Assembly (NCBI GenBank): GCA_963575745.1
Contig: CAUYUJ010020149.1
Location: forward strand, 57,501 to 121,500
Source of the DNA: Prorocentrum cordatum
Taxonomy: Eukaryota; Sar; Dinophyceae; Prorocentrales; Prorocentraceae
Direction: 5' to 3'
DNA length: 64,000 nucleotides
A program made the position numbers and the translations under genes. The notes under the pieces were generated by a model, which worked only from the letters and a program-made list of their open reading frames with translations, ran no database searches and had not been told where the DNA came from. Below are positions 42,500 through 54,589 of the stretch, piece after piece (the first letter of the stretch is position 1; the number at the start of each line of letters is the position of its first letter).

Positions 42500-42739
42500 C
42501 CAGCGCGCGCGCGCGCGTGCGCTGCGCGGGGGAGCTAAGGGAGGAGGAAGGACGATAGTCATTATGATAATGAGGCTGATGATGACGACGGTGGTGCTGA
42601 TGGTAATGGCGGTGGTGATGATGCTGATGACCGGGATGATCATGAGGAGGAGGAGGAACAGGAAGAGGAGGACGACCAGAGTAGACCCAATATGCATCAG
42701 CGATGCTGCGATACACCCTCCCGTCCCAAAATTCCTCTC

Positions 42740-43560
42740 CATACGTCCATGCAAGGCTTCCGTTTCGCTTCAAAAAGCGCCCCCTTCGAAATATCACCAC
42801 CCAATGGGCCTGCCGTTCAGGCGAGAGGTTGCTTTGAAAAGGAGCCGCCTTGCATCCGTCTAGTGCGTAGTGAGGGACCCGAACAGGTATGAGCATACAG
42901 TGCAGCGATGTGTCCAGCGACGTCTCTTGTGGAAAAAGGATCGCCCCAAATTCGTGAACCTGCTGTGCGACCTTGCGCTTCGGGTCATGACCTTCGAGGG
43001 GGTTCTCAAGCGAGAGCCCCATTTTGAAAACGAGCCGTCCTCCATCCGGGCAGCTGCTACACATGTTGTGAGGAAGCCTGATTGCGACCGAGTTCTTTCC
43101 ATCGCGATGCGATTCTTTGTGACTACTTGCAATGCACGCGTCTCGCTGTGCTCGCTTGTCAGTGTTTCGCGCGGTTGGGGCAGCCCTCTTGTGGGGCAGC
43201 GCTTTTCCCGATCTTTCTTTCCTGGTTGTTTTCTGTGCTACCACCTGTTGTCAGGAGATCTCAAGCGAGAGCTCCATTTTGAAAGGATCCCGCCCTCCAT
43301 CCTTGCACATGTTTGAAACTTTACAGACGAATGTGCGCGACGCAGAGGCCAGAGTCCCATTTCGAAGAGGCGCCGCCCTTCATCTCAGTAGCTGGTGCGT
43401 GCTTTTGAGGCGGATGTGCGCGAAGCTAATGCGAGGGGCTGTATTTGAAAACGATATGTGCTGCATCCTTGTGACTGTTGCTAGCTTTTAGACGAAAGTG
43501 CGCGGCGCTAAGGCGAGATCACAATTTTCAAACGACCCCTTCCCTCATCACCCTCAACTT
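42740..43560. repeat. Degenerate repeat R4, copy 3 (units of about 85-90 bp)
   Basis: Repeated pattern: CTCAAGCGAGAGCCCCATTT, TGAAAACGAGCCG, CCTCCATCC, then a TTGAAACT/TTTTAGACGAATGTGCGCG step. Clear units start near 43005, 43257, 43330, 43410 and 43485. Related to R4 at 10.99, 24.65 and 57.73 kb. Confidence 0.6.
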
Positions 43561-43571
43561 AGGCTTGGGGT

Positions 43572-43709
43572 GCCATCGTCGTGCTCATCGGCGATCCCAA
43601 CCAACTTGCCCCTGGTACAGCATTCCTACCATGGCCGTTTCATAGTCAGCGCCACCCCGAGATGGTCACCCTCCTGCACAAGAGCCGCCGCACTGACCTC
43701 GCAGGATGG
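43572..43709 (+). pseudogene. SF1 helicase-like fragment
   Basis: About 46 codons in one frame: AIVVLIGDPNQLAPG, then TAFLPWPFHSQRHPEMVTLL. The first part matches the GDxxQLxP motif of superfamily 1 helicases (Upf1/DNA2 type); RHPEM recalls the following RMHPEI motif. The frame is closed 10 bases upstream (TAG) and 4 codons downstream, and the usual spacing between the two motifs is much larger, so this looks like a deleted remnant. Confidence 0.35.
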
Positions 43710-43873
43710 CCCCCCGGGCCCTACTAAGACGGGCAACTCGAAGGGGTGGTCCAGCCCTCGTCCCTAGCATCCTCTGGGTCACCTGCACCGTGGGGAACCT
43801 TCTTGACTCCTACGACGAGGGGTCCATCGTCCGCCAGGTCCACCCGTCTTCCGCCCCGTCCAGCCGCTCTTGG

Positions 43874-44242
43874 GATGAGCAGCGAATCCCCCCCCGCCAG
43901 GCCTAGGCGGCTTCTACTCCTTGCCCTCCTGGCGGGGGCCCGTGTCGGGGGGGTGGCCCCCTCCGCGCGCCTCGGGCGCGCGCGCGCGGCCGCGGCCGCG
44001 CGAACAGCTTCGTCCAACGGGACATCGAGCTGCGAGCGAAGCGAAGCGAATCCCCCCCCCGCCGAGGGCGGCTCGTTGCCCTGTTCTCCTCCCTCCGTAC
44101 GGCGCTACCGCGATGGCACTTCTCTTGGCCGCTGGGGAACCCCACCGGGAGGCAACCACCGCCTCCTTGTCTGCGCCATGTCGCTGGTAACGGGCACCGC
44201 TCCCCACAGTGTGGCAGCGGGAACTGCTGCCAGTTTCGGTTA
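43874..44242 (+). CDS. Open frame with hydrophobic N-terminus (doubtful)
   Basis: From the ATG at 43874 the protein begins MSSESPPARPRRLLLLALLA, then GARVGGVAPSARLGRARAAA, resembling a signal peptide plus transit-like region as in plastid-targeted proteins of secondary algae. The rest (about 80 codons) has no recognised domain. The reverse strand is open too (43903-44421). May be a first exon or chance. Confidence 0.2.
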
Positions 44243-44489
44243 ATCACCGACATCACAATCGCATAGCGTTCCGCCTGCGTCAGGAAGGCCTCTCCCTTGG
44301 TCTCGCCGCCACTTAGAGGGAGATGTCTCTGCTTCTCCGCAGCGGCAACGAGCCCCCCCCCCTTGTATGAGCAACGTGATGGCGGCGACGAGCCCCCCGA
44401 CGACGCGCAGCTCGACGGCACGTCGCGGAGGTTTTAACACCCGCTCCCGCCGAGGCCGAGGGCACCCCAACCAGCACCGCGCGGAGGGC

Positions 44490-44985
<496 letters not shown>

Positions 44986-45149
44986 TGACTTTGAGCGCAC
45001 TCGTTCTGTGATAGCGGCAGGTGAGTTTTTGTCGTCGAAGTGCAGGGCAAGTGGGTCCGCAGCCCAGGGCACTCGGGCCCGAGCAGGGCTTGCAAGATCA
45101 GCCTGGCAGCTGCTTCGGCAGCTGCGCCTCGCATCGCACCTCAACTGGC

Positions 45150-45369
45150 ATGGCCTACCTTCCAGAGAAAGGGAACGGCCATCCAGGTGGACGCGCTGAG
45201 CTCGCACATGATGGAGAAGTACTGACCCGTGATCAGTCGGTCACGGGTGAGATTCGACGCGTGCTGAAAGATTACCCTCCGGGCACGCAGACCTTTCGTG
45301 AACTTATACAGAATGCGGACGATGCTGGTGCTGAGCGCGTGAAGTTCATCTTGGCGCGTGACCGGATCT
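45150..45369 (+). CDS. Sacsin-like protein, N-terminal exon
   Basis: Start of a sacsin-type protein (giant chaperone-like family with GHKL/HSP90-type ATPase folds; plant and human members known). From the ATG at 45150: a polar lead, [18 protein letters not shown], then [31 protein letters not shown] is the ATP-binding N-box (Glu, Asn and Asp). Homology ends at about 45360 where CA repeats start. The next exon (55892) continues the domain. Two phase-1 donors work: GT at 45358 (GCGC/GTGACC) or GC at 45370 (ATCT/GCTGGG). The GC site gives a spacer of 18 residues before GAAL, close to the family's 19-20, against 14 for the GT site, so I prefer it. The true start could be further upstream in the same frame (from 45021) or in an earlier exon. 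Confidence 0.7.
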
Positions 45370-45384
45370 GCTGGGCCCAAAGAC

Positions 45385-46260
45385 ACACGCATTCACACAC
45401 ACACGCACGTTCGCACACATACACACAACCGGACACACACACACACACACGTACGCACGCACGCACGTACGCACACACAGACAGACAGAGACAGACACAC
45501 ACAAACACGCACGCACGCATGCACGCACGCACGCGCACACGCACGCACGCACGCATGCAAGCACGCATGCACGCACGCACACACACAAACACACACGCAC
45601 ACACACACACCCGCACACAAACATACAGACACACACGCACGCACGCACGCACGTACGCACGCAGGCACACAGACACAGACACAGACGCAAACACAGGCAC
45701 AGGCAGAGACACAGACACAGACACACACACACACACACCCGAGCATTTACACACGCACACACACACACACACACGCACACACACGCACACACGCACACAA
45801 ACACACTCGCATACGCACGCGCACGCACACGCACACGTACACGCACATGCACACGCACACGCACGCGCACACGCTCGCGCACGCGCACGCACACAAGTAC
45901 ACGCACGCGCACGCGCACACACACACACACGCACACATCACACAACAATCAACACACAACACATGTCGCACAACACACAGCGCAAAACACATAACACACA
46001 ACACACACACACCACACAACACATCTCACAACGCACAACACACAACACACAAACCACAACACAACACACAGCACACAACACACAGCAGTCACAACACACA
46101 ACACACAACACACAACACACAGCACAACACAAATTACACTGCACAACACATACCAAATACGACGACAAACACACAACACATACACCATGCAAACACAGAC
46201 ACAGACACAGACACAGACATAAACACCGACACAAACACACACACACGGACACATACACAG
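45385..46260. repeat. CA/CACG/AACAC microsatellite in intron 1
   Basis: About 875 bp of CA dinucleotides with CG variants, AGACAC hexamers and ACAACAC phases, beginning within about 20 bases of the proposed splice donor. Confidence 0.95.
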
Positions 46261-46635
46261 ACACCCAAGAGGCCCACAAGACAGCCCCAGCGAGGCCCAA
46301 AAGGCCCCAAGACGCTCAAGAGCGCCCCAACAGGGCCCGAGATGGCTTGAAGATGGCCGAAGAGGGCCCCAAGAGGGTCTTCAAGAGGCAAACACCGGCC
46401 TATTTCCATTCGTAAAGCATACATTTTCAGCATGCTCGTTTGCTTGGTCCTCACAGTGCCCCAGACGCCCCCGAGCCCCACGACAGCCCAAGAGAGACCC
46501 AAGAGGGCCCACGACGGCCCAAACGGGTCGTCCTGTGAGGCTCACGGAACCCCCTCAGGACGGCCCAAGAGGCCCCAAAGCCGGCCCAGGAGGCCCCCAA
46601 GACGGCCTCAGGAAGGCCCAAGAGGGCCTCGTTCG

Positions 46636-46676
46636 AAATCATGTTCCCGGAAGCCTCTCTGGGAACATGATTTCCG
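46636..46676. repeat. Conserved hairpin, array unit 1
   Basis: GAAATCATGTTCCCGGA, a short loop, then TCTGGGAACATGATTTC: arms of about 17 bp. Counterparts occur at 47457, 48596 and 49058. Confidence 0.75.
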
Positions 46677-46945
46677 GTCTTCTAGGACGCCCAAGAGGGC
46701 CCCAGGACGGCCCCAAAAGGGCCCTAAAAGGACCTTCAAAAAGGCCCGGATGGCCACAGTTCGTTGATTTGCGTGAGTTGTTGTTGGATTGCTTCCGCGC
46801 AAAGGAGACGGAGAGGGCGAAGGAGGAGGAGGAGGAGGAGGAGGAGGAAGAGGAGAAGAAGGAGGAGGCAGGGAGGAGGAGTGGAGGGGAGGAGGGGGGG
46901 AGAGAAGAGGAGGCTCGAGGGCGATCGACGACTGGCGACGGTGAT

Positions 46946-47011
<66 letters not shown>

Positions 47012-47456
47012 TCGACGACGATCGACGACGATCGACGACGGTCGACGACCGACAACGACGACGATCGACGACGATGACAACAGTCGACGCCGCCGATCGA
47101 CGATCGACGGCGACGACGACGGCCACGCCGACGGCGGCGACGCTGCCCGCGTGACAGCCCAAGAGGCACACAAGACAGCCTCATCGAGGCCCCAGAGGGC
47201 CCCAAGACGTCCAAGAGCGCCCCAAGAGGGCCCGAGATGGCTTGAAGATGGCCGAAGAGGGCCCCAACAGGGCCTTCAAGAGGCAGAACTTTGCCCATTC
47301 CTCTTGTAAAACGTACAATTTCAGCATACTCGCTTGCTTCGTCCTCAGAGTGGCCCCCGAGGAGCGCCAAGACGGCCCAAGACGGCCCAAAAGGCCCCAA
47401 AGCCGGCCCAGGAGGCCCCCAATACGGCCTTAGGGAGGCCCAAGAGGGTTTCGTTC

Positions 47457-47497
47457 GAAATCATGTTCCCGGAAGCTTCTCCGGGAACACGATTTCC
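47457..47497. repeat. Conserved hairpin, array unit 2
   Basis: GAAATCATGTTCCCGGA, loop AGCTTC, then TCCGGGAACACGATTTC. Near-perfect pairing. Confidence 0.8.
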
Positions 47498-48595
47498 GGG
47501 TTCCCAGGACGCCCAAGAGGGCCCCAGGACGGCCCCAAAAGGGCCCTAAAATGACATTCAAAAATTCCCAGAGGGCCATAGTTCGCTGATTTGCGCGAAA
47601 TGTTGTTGGATTTATTCCGCGCGGAGGAGACGGAGAGGGCGGAGGAGGAGGAGGAGAAGGAGGAGGGGGAGGAGGAAGAGGAAGAGGAGAAGGAGGAGGC
47701 GGGGAGGAGGAGTGCAGGGGAGGAGGGGGGAGAGAGGAGGAGGAGGCTCGAGGGCGATCGACGATCGGCGACGACGACCGGCGACGGTGATTCACGACGA
47801 CGACGACGACCACGACGACAACCGATGACGATCGACGGTGATGACAACAGTCGACGCCGCCGATCGATGATCGACGGCGACGACGACGACGGCCACGCCG
47901 ACGGCGGCGACGCTGTCCGACAGCCTCAGCGAGGCCCAAGGGGGCCCCAAGACGTCCAAGAGCGCCTCAAGAGGGCCCGAGATGGTTTGAAGCTGGCCGA
48001 AGAGGGCCTTCAAGAAGCAAAAATCGGCCCACTCCGTTGTACAACGTACGTTTTCAGCATATTTGCTTGCTTGGTCCTCACAGTGCCCCAGACGCCCCCG
48101 AGCCCCAAGACAGCCCAAGAGAGACCCAAGAGGGCCCAAGACGGCCCAAAAGGGTCCTAAGACGGCCCCGAAAGGCCTTAAATGGACGTTCGAAAAGGCC
48201 CGGAGGGCCATAGTTCGCTGATTCGCGCGAGATGTTGTTGGATTTCTTCCGCGCGGAGGAGACGGAGAGGGCGAAGGAGGAGGAGGAGGAGGAGGAGGAG
48301 AAGGAAGAGGAGAAGGAGGAGAAGGCGGGGAGGAGGAGTGGAGGGGAGGAGGGGGGGAGAGAGGAGGAGGCTCGAGGGCGATCGACGATCGGCGACGACG
48401 ACCGGCGACGGTGACTGACGACGACGACGACGACGGTCGACGACCGACGACGACGACGACGTCGATAGACGACGATGACACAGTCGACGTCGCCGATCGA
48501 CGATCGACGGCGACGACGACGACGGCCGCGCCGACGGCGGCGACGCTGTCCGCGTGCGCAGAGCCACCCTGGACCCAGTCTTTTCTGCATCGTTC

Positions 48596-48636
48596 GAAAT
48601 CCTGTCCCCGGAAGCGTCTCCGGGAACATGGTTTCA
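48596..48636. repeat. Conserved hairpin, array unit 3
   Basis: GAAATCCTGTCCCCGGA, loop, then TCCGGGAACATGGTTTC. Some pairs lost relative to unit 2. Confidence 0.7.
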
Positions 48637-49057
48637 GGAGGAGGAGGAGGAGGAAGAGGAAGAGGAGGCAGATTAGGAGGAGGAGGAGGAAGGGGAGGAG
48701 GAGGAGGAGGAGAGGAGGAAGAGGGGGCGGGAGGGCTCGGGGCCGATCGACGATCGGCGACGGTGATCGGCGACGGTGACGATGACGACGACGGTCGTCG
48801 ACGGCGACGACCGGCGACGACGACGACGATGGACGACGATGGCAACAGTTGACGCCGCCAATTGGCGAACGGCGACGACGACGACGTCTTCACAGTGCCG
48901 CCCCGAGGAGCCCCAAGACGGCCCAAGAGGGACCCAAGATGACCCATGGGAGCTACAAGCCAGCCCAGAGAGCCCCAAAAGGCACCCAACAGAGCCACAA
49001 CGGGGGCAAGCAGAGCTGCCTATAGAGATTCTCGGGAGGCCTCTTCCGCAGCGTCCG

Positions 49058-49098
49058 AAATCATGCTCCCCGAAGCCTCTATCGGAACATGATTTCCG
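49058..49098. repeat. Conserved hairpin, array unit 4
   Basis: GAAATCATGCTCCCCGA, loop, then ATCGGAACATGATTTC. The most diverged of the four. Confidence 0.65.
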
Positions 49099-49224
49099 GG
49101 TTCCCAGGGCGCCCAAGGGGGCCCTAAGACGGCCCCGACAAGTCCTAAAATAACGCCCGAAAAACCCGGAGGGGCACAGTTCGTTGATTTCCGCGACATG
49201 TTGTTGGATTTCTTGCACGCGGAG

Positions 49225-49368
49225 GAGGTGGGGGAGGAGGAAGAGGAAGAGGAAAGGAGGAAGAGGAGATGGACGAGGAGGAGGAGGAGGAAGAGGAGAA
49301 CGAGGGGGGGAGGGGGGGGTGGAGAGAGAAGGGGGGCGGGGGGAGGAGGAGGGGAGAGGGATGATGAC

Positions 49369-49414
<46 letters not shown>

Positions 49415-49969
49415 CTGATGGTGGTGATGATGATGATGATGATGGGGAGGAGAGAAGGAGGAGGAGGAGGAGGAGGAGGAGGAAGAGGAGGAGGAGGAGG
49501 AGGAACGGGAGAGGGGGAGAGGAGGAGGAGGAGAGGAGGAGGAGGAGAAGGACGAGGAGGAGGAGGCGGAGGAGGAGGAGGAGGAGGAGGAGGAGGAGGA
49601 GGAGAGGGGCGGAGGAGGAGGAGGGGCAGGAGGAGGGGAGGAGGATGCGGCGGAAGAGGAGAAAAGGAGGAGGAAGAGGAAGAGGGAGGCCTCCCCCGAG
49701 TGTTCCCTTTATCCGATGTGGCTCAATGCTTGGGCGGCGTCGCAGTGCCGTTTTTCGCGAGCCATGTAGTCTGAACAGGAGGGGGGGAAGGAGGAATGAG
49801 AGGAGGAGGAGGAGGAGGAGGAGGAGGAGGAGGAGAGGAGGAGGAGGGGGGGAGGAGGAGGACGAGGAGGAGGAGGAGGCGAGGAGGAGGAGGAGGAAAA
49901 GGAGGAGGAGGGCAGGAGGAGGAGAGGGAGGATGAGGAGGTGGAGGAGGAGGAGGAAACATGATGAAGA

Positions 49970-50001
<32 letters not shown>

Positions 50002-50002
50002 C

Positions 50003-50037
<35 letters not shown>

Positions 50038-50330
50038 GATGATGATGGTGATGATGATGTGATGATGATGATGGAGGAGGAGGATGGAGGAGGAGGAGGA
50101 GGAGAGGGAGGAGAGGATGTGTGGAGGAGGAGGAGGAGGGAGGAGAGGAGGGAAAATCGGTGGAGAAGGAGGAGGAGGCGGAGGAGGAGGAAGAGGAGGA
50201 TGAGGAGGAGGAGGGGAGGAAGGGGGCGGAGGAAGAGGAAGGGGGAAAAGGAGGGGACGATGGGGGGAGGAGGAAGAGTAGGAGGAGAGGAGCAAGAGCA
50301 GGGGGAAAGAGGAGGACGAGGAAGAGGTGT
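49225..50330 (+). repeat. GGA and GAT triplet tracts in intron 1
   Basis: Long (GGA)n with two (GAT)n islands (49360-49445 and about 49960-50075). A short non-repeat island at 49690-49790 has no gene. The 437-codon reverse frame here is repeat-derived. Confidence 0.95.
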
Positions 50331-50334
50331 CATT

Positions 50335-50580
50335 TTCGGCCGCCTCGGGCCGCCTGGGGGTGAGGAGCGCCCAAAAGCTTTTTCGAACCACGACCGCGAA
50401 ACTCGACGAATAACCGAAGTGCATTCAGCCTTGAACCTCCTCGTCCGTTGTTTGGCCGTTGCCCCGGGCGAAGCTAGAGCCTAAGCGCGCGCGTAGCGCG
50501 CGCGTGGTTCTAGTGTATATATATATATATATATGTAGCATAACCGCTTTTGGGGTCTTCGCAGCGTGGAAGACGGTCCG
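50335..50580. other. Intron 1 spacer with palindrome and TA repeat
   Basis: GCGCGCGCGTAGCGCGCGCG (about 50485-50505) is a strong palindrome, followed by (TA)n at 50515-50534. Nothing coding recognised. Confidence 0.6.
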
Positions 50581-50584
50581 ATGG

Positions 50585-50900
50585 GTTCCCGATATCGCCC
50601 CCAGACGGCCCAAAAGGCCCCCCATAGGGGTTGAAGACGGCCCAAGAGGGCCCCAAGACTGCCCCATAAAGGCCCGAGTCTGTCACAAGAAGCCCAAGAT
50701 GCCCCCAGAAGTCCCCAAGAGAGACCCACGAAAGCCATGGGAGACCCCCAACAAGGCCACTGGAGGCCCCCAAGAGGACCCTAGTTGGCTTCAGAAGACC
50801 TCTGGAGGGCCCCAGCTCCTCAAGACGGCCCAAGAAGGCCCCAAGACGGCCCGAGAGGGCCCCAGGACGGCCCAAAAGAGCTCCAAAAACGCCCGGACGG
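50585..50900 (+). repeat. 11-bp degenerate repeat block in intron 1
   Basis: CCCAAGAGGGC, CCCAAGACTGC, CCCAGAAGTCC and similar units, many in 11-bp register. Confidence 0.8.
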
Positions 50901-50904
50901 CGTT

Positions 50905-51350
50905 CTACTACGAAGTACATCGAACTGACCCGACGAGTTTGGTTCCACGCTTGAGGCTTGAGGTTTCAATTCCTTGATCGAGAGACAAGTCATGGATCTA
51001 GATTCGAAGATCGACGATCGATCCTGTGTGCCTGGGGCCCTCCAGGCAGTCAGGAAGCGACCACACATCGATTTGCTCGGAACTACTGCGACTTCTTCGG
51101 CGTGTCATGGGAACGCTCCTTACTTCCTGAAAAGACCTTCTCGCGTGATCAATCATCCTTCTCCCCCCGCTCCTGCGCACAAGCGTGCAAAAGCATCGGG
51201 CGAACGCGGTGTCAGCAGGCACCAGGGATATCAGAAAAATGAGATGGTCGCCCGTCCAGGCCTCGAAATCCCCTTTGCTGAAGCAAGCGGTGATTTATTG
51301 TTTTGCCGGGGAAGCTTTCGGAACAAGGCGCACGGCGCAAGGCGCCAATG
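50905..51350. other. Moderate-complexity island in intron 1
   Basis: A 153-codon forward frame (50974-51435) includes YFLKRPSRVINHPSPPAPAH and MVARPGLEIPFAEASGD. No family recognised; it ends in TATG microsatellite. It could be an alternative exon or worn coding sequence. Confidence 0.25.
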
Positions 51351-51354
51351 CACA

Positions 51355-51703
51355 TATGTCTATGTATATGTTTATGTGTGTATATGTGTATGTATATGTA
51401 TATGCACATGTACAGGTATACATATATATGTATAGATGCATGCGCATATGTATATGTATGCGTACATGCGTATGTATTTGTAGATGTGTTTGCACATGTA
51501 TATGTATATGCATTTGTGTATGTACATACGTATATGTTTATGTAGGCACATATACGTATGTATGTATGCATGTACGTATGTATGCATGCATGTATATATA
51601 TATATATACATTTATAAGGGAGAGGGAACGAGAGAGAGAGAGAGAGAAAGAGATAATCAACAAACAACGAGAGCGAGAGAGAGATAAATAACACAAGAGA
51701 AAA

Positions 51704-51760
<57 letters not shown>

Positions 51761-51761
51761 A

Positions 51762-51803
<42 letters not shown>

Positions 51804-51840
51804 CGAGAAAGAGAAAGAGAAAGAGAGAAAGAGAGATTAT
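51355..51840. repeat. TATG/TGTATA and GA microsatellites in intron 1
   Basis: TATG-type repeats at 51357-51610, (TA)n near 51595, then (GA)n with AAAG variants at 51622-51835. Confidence 0.95.
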
Positions 51841-51879
51841 AGTGGCCTCCGGCCAGTGCCGCCAATTTGAGGCGCTCCC

Positions 51880-52370
51880 GATGGTGCTCGGGTTCGCTTG
51901 GGGGCCTCTGGGTTGTCTTGGGGTCTTCCTGGGGCCGTCGTAGGAGGATGCCTCTTGAGGGGGTCTTTGGGCCTCTATGGGGCTTCTTGGAAGCTTTTTT
52001 GGCTGTCTTAGGGCGTCCCTGGCCCGTCGGACGCCTTCGGAAGCCGTTTTGGGCGCCTCGCTGTGCCGTCTGTGAGCACTTTGGGGGCGCTTCAGGGCCG
52101 TCTTGGAGGCTATCTTGGCCGTCTTGGGGGCATATGCGGCCGTCTTGTCACCCTCTTAGGGCCGTCTTAGGAGCCTCTTGGAGGCCTCTGGGGCGATCTT
52201 GGGTGCCTCTGGGGCCGTCAGAATGACGAAAAGAATGAAGCGGCCAAATCTTTCAAACGCATGTTGAAAATCTATGATTTGAGCCTCTTCGGGCCTTTTT
52301 TGGAGGGCATCCTGGGCCACCTTGGGTGCATCTTGAGCCGTCCGGCAAAGATCTGGCGGCCATCTCGGTC
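51880..52370 (-). repeat. 11-bp degenerate repeat block, reverse orientation
   Basis: GGGCCTCTGGG, TTGTCTTGGGG, TCTTCCTGGGG and CCGTCTTAGGG units: the reverse complement of the CCCAAGAGGGC type. Opposite orientation to blocks at 46-50.9 kb in the same intron. Confidence 0.8.
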
Positions 52371-52562
52371 TCTCTGGCCCCCGCGGGGGTACTTTGGCGG
52401 ATTCTTGCGTTTCCCAGCCCCGCCCTCAAAGCGGAGCACAGGCGGAGCAGGCCCCCCCCCCTTCCCTTCCCGTCAGAGCCACCCTTCCCTCCGTCAGAGC
52501 TGAAGCTCAGGTTGTGGGCTGCAGATTCGGCTCTTAGAAACTCTCACGCCAGATCGGCGGAC

Positions 52563-52619
<57 letters not shown>

Positions 52620-53085
52620 CGGACACATACAAGGAGTTATGGTTTCCCATCCTTTTCCACACGAGCTCAGCGCAACCCCAAGTCCTCATGACTCGCGTAT
52701 CCCCTCCAGCCGATCAAGAAACGATCGCCAGGTGATTTGCCCTGATCAGGGAACTGTATGAGCATCCAGTGGAACAGACAGGTGAGTCAGCCGTCAAGCC
52801 GAACCAGCCTGAACACATCCAGGACTGGAACTGCTGAGACTGCCGTCGGAGGAGGAGGAGGAGGATGTGGAGGAGAACGTAGAGAAGGGGAGGAGGGATG
52901 AGGATGACGAAATAGGTGAGAGGAGGAGGGTGATGATGATGAGGATGAGGAGCAGGAGGAGGAGGAGGAGGAACTGGAGCAAGATCAGGAGGAGGACTGA
53001 GGACGAATGGGGCGACGAATAACAAGGACAGCAGGAGGAGCTGAAGGAGGAGGAGGAGGAGGACGACGACGGCAGGAGTCAACCA
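52563..53085. repeat. TA, GA and GGA microsatellites with spacer
   Basis: (TA)n then (GA)n at 52563-52617; GGA/GAT-rich tract at about 52848-53075. The 52620-52845 spacer has no recognised gene. Confidence 0.85.
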
Positions 53086-53119
53086 TGAAGAACTTCGCGG
53101 ATGCTTCGCTCCAAGAACT

Positions 53120-53665
53120 GCGACCAAGACTCTTGGAGCCATCTTGAAGCCCCATTGGGGCAATTTTCGGAGTTCTCGTGGCCTTCTTGAGTTGGGAGAG
53201 CCTTAATTGGCCGTGCCCTGTCAGAGCCTGAAATATCGCCTCTTCGAGCCCTCTTAGGGCGCTCTTGAGGTGCTCTTGGGCGCTCTTTGGGTCGTCTGGG
53301 CTTTCTTGGGGCTCTCCAGGGTGATCTTGTAGCCATTTTGAGGCCTCGGAGGCCCATCGGACGCAAAACGGCAAGAAGTCTCAACACATTGAAAGACTTT
53401 GGGTTTGAGTGGTTATGGCGTCTTGGGGGGCCTCATGGGGGGCCTTTTGTGGGGCCTCTCAGCGGGCATCTTAGGGGACCTCTCGGAGACGTCTTGAATA
53501 CTTTTTCTAGAGCCTCTTGAGGCTTCTTGGATGGTTCTGGGGGCCTCCTGGGAGCTTCTCGGGGGCGTCTTGGAGGTCTCTCTGAAGACTCTTACGGGTC
53601 GGTTGGGGGCCTCTGGAGGGGCTCTCGGGACCATCTTGGAGGGGAGGCTTTCAGCGGTCTGGTGA
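53120..53665 (-). repeat. 11-bp degenerate repeat block, reverse orientation
   Basis: GGCGCTCTTGAGGTGCTCTT, GGGTCGTCTGGG and CTTTCTTGGGG units. Contains TTGTAGCCATTTTGAGG at about 53328, a chance likeness to the spliced leader within the repeat. Confidence 0.75.
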
Positions 53666-53936
53666 CGGCGCATTTTAATTGATACTTCTGGGCGATCTTG
53701 GAGGGCTCTTGGTCCGTCCTAGATGCTGTTCTTACCCAAGCAGTGCTTGCACTAAGGGGTTTTGTGCTTTTGTTTTCCGGAATTGGATGGGCAGGGTTTC
53801 GCGTGGTGTTTGGCTGGTGCCTGGTTGGTGCCCGCCCGTGGATGCCTGGTGGGCGCCCCGTTTGCCGGGTCGGTGTAGCGGGATACCGCTTGCTGCCCGC
53901 CCGTGGGCGCCTCGTGGGCGCCCCGCGCGTTGAGTG

Positions 53937-54320
53937 CACCACACTGCTCGCACCATATAGCATGCACCACACATATTGCATATGTTGCATCACATAGCTT
54001 GCATCACATAGCTCTCTCCACAGAACTTGCGGTGCACAGCTTGCACCACGCATATACGCCTGTAGATGTGCACCGGTTGGCAGCATCATGCAATGGGCGC
54101 TTCAACGCTTGTAGCGCAGAGTTTGCACCACATTGCGTCACATAGCTTGATTAACACTGCTTTGACCACATAGCTTGCACCATGTAGCTTGTAACGTATA
54201 GCTTGCATCACTTTGATGACACAGCGTAGCTTACACCATGTGGCTTTCAGCACGTAACTTGCAGCACAGGTAATGTACTACAGACAACGCATGACACAGT
54301 TTTCAACACGTGGTTACACA
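53937..54320 (+). repeat. Degenerate CATAGCTTGCAC repeat
   Basis: About 15 loose copies of CACATAGCTTGCATCA / TAGCTTGCACCA at irregular 14-30-bp spacing in intron 1. Confidence 0.65.
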
Positions 54321-54589
54321 TCGATGGTGTAAAAACTAGTATTTTGGGTCCACGCTGGCTAAGGTTAAGACTAGAAAAAACGCGAATGCCAGGTATCATG
54401 TCGAAGTTAGTTCTGCTTGATGATTTTGGCCTCTTGAGGCAGCCCCGAGGGCTTCCAAGATGGCCGAGGAAGTTCGGATTCCCGAGAATCTTGCCCATGC
54501 CTCACGAGAGCCACGCCTCGAACTTGGCGCGAGAGAGCGCATGGGGCTAGCTTGCACATCATCGTATGGCATAGCAGAGCGACTCATGG

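Larger units (their letters stand above)
46262..49230 (+). repeat. Composite tandem array, 3-4 units of 0.6-0.9 kb
   Basis: Units start near 46262, 47157, 47924 and about 48550. Each full unit has, in order: an 11-bp CCCAAGAGGGC-type block; a unique segment (TTTCAGCATACTCGCTTGC type); a second 11-bp block; an inverted repeat GAAATCATGTTCCCGGA ... TCCGGGAACACGATTTC; a segment with GTTCGCTGATTTGCGCGA and TGTTGTTGGATTTCTTCC; (GGA)n; GATCGACGATCGGCGACG; (GAC)n; and GGCGACGCTG. Unit 4 is partial. All lie in intron 1 of the sacsin-like gene. Confidence 0.8.

Noticed and set aside
45385-46260. His/Thr-rich extension of the first sacsin exon
   Set aside because: The frame stays open through CA repeats, but family homology resumes only at 55.9 kb, so this is intron.
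49020-50333. 437-codon reverse frame
   Set aside because: Pro/Ser/Leu homopolymers from the GGA tract inside intron 1.
53326-53350. GTAGCCATTTTG match to the spliced leader
   Set aside because: Lies inside the 11-bp repeat block, lacks the leader's CC start and GGCTCAAG end, and neighbouring units (GCCATCTTGAAGCC) explain it.
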